Assembly: GCA_029779995.1 (NCBI GenBank) | Contig: JAKOZM010000200.1 | Location: 1-23,663, forward strand | Direction of reading: 5' to 3' | From: Actinomycetes bacterium | Lineage (GTDB): Bacteria > Actinomycetota > Actinomycetes > S36-B12 > UBA10799 | DNA length: 23,663 nucleotides | In this document: positions 20,797 to 23,663 of the stretch, one piece after another | How the letters are laid out: each line of letters starts with the position of its first letter | Numbering within the stretch: the stretch's first letter is position 1 | Program-made: the position numbers and the translations under genes | The notes under the pieces: model-generated | The model's input: only the letters and a program-made list of their open reading frames with translations | What the model was told of the DNA's origin: nothing | The model's database searches: none

Positions 20797-22434
20797 CTAG
20801 CTCTTCTGGATGCTGATCAGGTTGACGCGTGAGAACGGCGTGAACTGCACGTTCGACACGGTGTCGTTGTAACCAGCCACGACAGCGCCGTACCACATCG
20901 GGATAACGGGCATGTCCTCAGCAAGCACAGCCTCGCCCTGCTGGAACAGGTCGATGCCTTCCTGACCGGGCTTGGCAGCTGCCTCGTCCATCAGGTCGTC
21001 GAACTTCTTGTTCGACCAGTCGCCATCGTTGGAGGAGGCGCCGGTCTTGTACAGCGGAACGAGGAAGTTCTCAATGGACGGGTAGTCCATCTGCCAACCG
21101 GTCCGGAACAGACCGGTCATCTCGCGGTTCACGACCTGCGTACGGAAGGTCGCGAAGTCCGGAACCGGCTTTCCGACACAGTCGATGCCCAGCGAGTTCT
21201 TGATGCTCACGCAGGTGGCGTCCACCCAGCCCTGGTGACCACCGTCAGCGTTGTAGGCAAGGGTGAGCTTGCCGTCATAGCCGCCGGCCTGGTCAAGCAT
21301 TTCCTTGGCCTTGGTCGGGTCGAAGTTGCACCACTCACCACAGACGCCGGACTTGTAGCCGTTGACGACCGGGGAGACCCAGCCGGTAGCGGCCTCGCGC
21401 GTGCCGTTGAACACGTTGTCGATGATCTGCTGACGGTCGATGGCCATCGAGATGGCCTTGCGCAGGTCGACGTTGTCGAACTTCTTGTCATACAGCGGGA
21501 AGGAGATGGTCTGGATCACACCAGCTGCCTGCTCCACCACGCGGTCGCCAAGGATGCTCTTGTACTGACCACCGGCCAGACCAGAGTCAGGGATGGTGTC
21601 GAGCACGTCGAGGTTGCCGGCCTGCAGGTCGGTCCACGCGGCATCCAGATCCTGGTAGATCTTGAAGTCCACGCCGGGCACGCTGGGCTTCTCGCTGCCC
21701 GGGTAGTCCGCCCATGCCTTGAGCTTGATGGAGACCTTGGGGTCCCAGCTCTCGAACTGGAAGGGACCGTTGCCGACCGGGTTCTTGCCGAACGCCTCGG
21801 GATCGTCGAAGAACGACGCGGGCATCGGGGCGAAGCCGGAGTAGCCGACCATCACCGGGAACTGCGAGTTCGGCCGGCTCAGCTTGACCTTGAACTCCGT
21901 GTCACTGACGACCTTGAGGCCGGACATCTTGTCCGTCTTGGGCTTGCCGACGGGGTTACCTTCCTCATCGAACTCACCCTGCACCTCGACGAAGCCCTCG
22001 ATCGGCTCGAAGAAGTACGAGTTCAAAGCGGCGTTCGGACCGTAGGCGGCCCAGTTCCACGCATCGACGAAGCTCTGAGCGGTCACCGGGGTGCCGTCCT
22101 GGAACGTCCAGTCATCGCGGATGGTGATGTCCCAGTTCTGCTGGTCATCAGAAGTGATGGAGGTTGCCACTGCGTTCTCGGGAGCGGCAGTCTCCTGGTT
22201 GTAGGTCACCAAACCGGTGAACATGGCGTCGATGACGTTGCCGCCACCAGTTTCGTTGGTGTTGGCCGGCACGAGCGGGTTCTGCGGCTCGGCGCCGTTA
22301 ACGGTCACGTAGGAACCGCTCCCGTCACCACTGCCGCCGGACCCACTGTCCGACGAACCGCCGCACGCGCCGAGCGTCAGCGCCAGAATTGCGGCGCCGA
22401 CCACTGCGGGTGCGGCTTTCTTGAGTCCACGCAT
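20797..22434 (-). CDS. oppA: Peptide ABC transporter substrate-binding lipoprotein (SBP family 5)
   Basis: A 545-residue extracytoplasmic binding protein. A signal peptide ends in the lipobox LGAC (Cys24), followed by a Gly/Ser-rich linker (25-41) that keeps the mature protein away from the membrane. The SBP_bac_5 fold follows, beginning YVTVNGAEPQNPLVPANTNE, with typical stretches such as IRDDWTFQDGTPVTAQSFVDAW, PVGNGPFQFESWD and DLRKAISMAIDRQQIIDNVF. It captures oligopeptides for OppBCDF. The ATG at 22434 is preferred to 22440 because GGAAGGG lies 6 nt upstream. It has its own terminator and may be transcribed at a higher level than the permease genes. Substrate range is not readable here. 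Confidence 0.95.
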   Translation of the reverse strand: MRGLKKAAPAVVGAAILALTLGACGGSSDSGSGGSGDGSGSYVTVNGAEPQNPLVPANTNETGGGNVIDAMFTGLVTYNQETAAPENAVATSITSDDQQNWDITIRDDWTFQDGTPVTAQSFVDAWNWAAYGPNAALNSYFFEPIEGFVEVQGEFDEEGNPVGKPKTDKMSGLKVVSDTEFKVKLSRPNSQFPVMVGYSGFAPMPASFFDDPEAFGKNPVGNGPFQFESWDPKVSIKLKAWADYPGSEKPSVPGVDFKIYQDLDAAWTDLQAGNLDVLDTIPDSGLAGGQYKSILGDRVVEQAAGVIQTISFPLYDKKFDNVDLRKAISMAIDRQQIIDNVFNGTREAATGWVSPVVNGYKSGVCGEWCNFDPTKAKEMLDQAGGYDGKLTLAYNADGGHQGWVDATCVSIKNSLGIDCVGKPVPDFATFRTQVVNREMTGLFRTGWQMDYPSIENFLVPLYKTGASSNDGDWSNKKFDDLMDEAAAKPGQEGIDLFQQGEAVLAEDMPVIPMWYGAVVAGYNDTVSNVQFTPFSRVNLISIQKS

Positions 22435-22466
22435 GGACATCCCTTCCCAATTTGTGTGCCCTGTTT

Positions 22467-22508
22467 GAGCACGTGCTATTCGAAATTGTGTAGAAGTCCC
22501 CAGTGCTC
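22467..22508. repeat. GAGCAC/GTGCTC inverted pair in the oppA leader region
   Basis: GAGCAC at 22467-22472 and GTGCTC at 22503-22508 form an inverted pair. The inverted copy reads GAGCACTGGGGAC, matching the first 13 bases of the element B unit at 11 positions. A 10-bp palindrome AGCACGTGCT (22468-22477) lies inside. It may be a regulatory site or chance. Confidence 0.25.
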
Positions 22509-22707
22509 GCGCGTAACGTCACTCCTCTTGGGCGTGTCGCGCCAGACGCGCACATGGTATTTGCGCGTCCATTCTGCCAACTCCGGTCCAGGAAAGGGGA
22601 TAGCAGGTCAATCTTTGGTCTTGTTTCGTTACCTGATGGAACCCGCGCCGGTGTGGGACACGTCAGAATTGTCATGGCAAAGTGGTCACGTGAAGGTGCG
22701 GCATCGG

Positions 22708-23663
22708 ATGCGTAGAGGCACGGCAGCAGGTCTGTGCGGCCTGCTCACGGTGGGTCTGGCCGTCCCCGTCGCCGCGGCGCTGGAGGGTCGTCCCGGGACC
22801 GGAATGCTCGTCATTGGTCACCGTGGGGCTCCCGTCTACACCACGGAAAGTAGCGCGCTCTCCTACGAGATGGCCAGCAACGTGGCCGCCGACATGCTCG
22901 AGGGCGACTTGGTGATGAGCAAGGACGGCCGCCTGGTGGTGTGCCATGACATCGATCTCGGCCGCGTTACCGATGTCGCCAGCCGGCCCGAGTTCGCCCA
23001 GAGCGTGCGCAACTTCAACGGCGTCGACTACGCCGGTTGGTGGGTCGATGATTTCACGTGGGATCAGTTGTCCACCCTGCGCAAGCCCAACGGTCAGGGA
23101 CTGATGCTGCTCGACGACCTCATCACATTGGCGCAGGGACGCGGCGAGACGCTGTACATCGAGATCAAGGAGTCCCAGTACTTCGCGGGTCGGGGCCTGG
23201 ACCTGCCGGGCACTCTGATCGCGCTGCTCGGCCAGCGCGGGATGGCGGGGGCAGGTGCGCCGTTCTGGGTGCAGTCGGACAATGCTGACGACCTGATCCG
23301 GGTCAAGCAGTGGGCTGGCAACCGGACCGTGTTCCTCACCCGCAGCGTCGGACCCGAGGATGTCGGGCTGTTCGCGCAGTTCCGCCAGTTCGCGGATGTC
23401 CTGGGGATCCCGACGACCCGCGCCCGTCGCACCCTGGTCGCCGAAGCGCACGCCGCCGATCTCGGCGTGCACATCTGGACGCTGCGTGGCAGCCGCGATG
23501 CCTACCGGAAGGCGGCGGCCATCGGCGCCGACGGTGTGATCACCGACTTCCCGGACCTCGGTGTGGATGTGCGGTCCCGGGCTCGCCAGACGAACCGGCC
23601 AGCCAGCCTGAGCACCCGCATCGAGAACGGCAATGTAGTGGCCTCCTGGGCCTCCGAGCCGGG
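22708..23663 (+). CDS. Secreted glycerophosphodiester phosphodiesterase, C-terminus cut by window edge
   Basis: A GDPD-family TIM-barrel enzyme that hydrolyses deacylated phospholipids to glycerol-3-phosphate and an alcohol. An N-terminal signal peptide (GLCGLLTVGLAVPVAAA) indicates export. Motifs are VIGHRGAP (first catalytic His), LEGDLVMSKDGRLVVCHDIDLGRVTD (Glu, Asp and second His), LYIEIKES and the C-terminal IWTLR plus GVITDFPD. The usual PENT after HRGAP is replaced by TTES. About 318 codons are seen to the window edge, and the chain continues beyond the fold. Start: the ATG at 22708 (GAAGG upstream) is used; GTG at 22690 or 22696 are possible. Divergent from oppA with 273 bp between starts. 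Confidence 0.9.
   Translation, partial: MRRGTAAGLCGLLTVGLAVPVAAALEGRPGTGMLVIGHRGAPVYTTESSALSYEMASNVAADMLEGDLVMSKDGRLVVCHDIDLGRVTDVASRPEFAQSVRNFNGVDYAGWWVDDFTWDQLSTLRKPNGQGLMLLDDLITLAQGRGETLYIEIKESQYFAGRGLDLPGTLIALLGQRGMAGAGAPFWVQSDNADDLIRVKQWAGNRTVFLTRSVGPEDVGLFAQFRQFADVLGIPTTRARRTLVAEAHAADLGVHIWTLRGSRDAYRKAAAIGADGVITDFPDLGVDVRSRARQTNRPASLSTRIENGNVVASWASEP

Noticed and set aside
22467..22508. GAGCAC pair in the oppA leader as a third copy of the DUF559 element
   Set aside because: Only about 13 bases resemble one unit and the 19-bp period is absent. It is kept as a low-confidence inverted repeat only.
22672..23472. A 266-residue minus-strand frame opposite the GDPD gene
   Set aside because: It is an antisense shadow. 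The plus strand has the signal peptide and all GDPD motifs.

Overview
The window is high-GC DNA from an actinobacterium. The evidence is a mycothiol-pathway deacetylase (MshB type), the actinobacterial versions of DapC, DapD and DapE, a FolP2-type dihydropteroate-synthase paralogue, a 54-residue DUF3117 protein, a mycobacterial-type seven-iron ferredoxin, and many genes whose start codon sits 6-7 nt behind a TAnnnT box, as in leaderless transcription. Gene content and partial order (mshB, fdx-dapC, dapD, dapE, LOG family, folP2, DivIVA-like, DUF3117) recall the Mycobacterium tuberculosis Rv1170-Rv1211 region from memory; this was not searched. No tRNA, rRNA, CRISPR array or classical transposase was seen.

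Left part (1-10.6 kb): a leucyl aminopeptidase cut by the window edge; a DUF3117 gene with its own promoter and terminator; an overlapping DivIVA-like/SRPBCC gene pair; folP2; a LOG-family gene; a dapE-GH25 lysozyme operon divergent from dapD; a citrate synthase-hemerythrin operon; a ferredoxin-dapC operon; and a flavin reductase. Three succinyl-branch diaminopimelate genes (dapC, dapD, dapE) lie within 5 kb, and a cell-wall hydrolase is coupled to one of them, so the theme is lysine and peptidoglycan precursor supply with central metabolism around it.

Middle part (10.6-15.6 kb): a membrane-anchored FtsH-like AAA metalloprotease with a large insertion in its ATPase domain, then mshB divergent from a prolyl-oligopeptidase-family (S9) peptidase across only 45 bp.

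Right part (15.6-22.4 kb): a five-gene oligopeptide ABC importer read leftwards (oppA, then oppB-C-D-F). It is interrupted between oppA and oppB by one gene for an AbiEi-like/DUF559 nuclease-fold protein. This gene is bracketed by two related ~76-bp elements in the same orientation. Each element is built of four 19-bp units starting GAGC, two direct and two inverted. This looks like a small gene cassette, possibly self-mobile or selfish, and is the most unusual feature here. The window ends inside a secreted glycerophosphodiester phosphodiesterase. Coding is dense: three convergent gene pairs are separated by only 1-4 bp.
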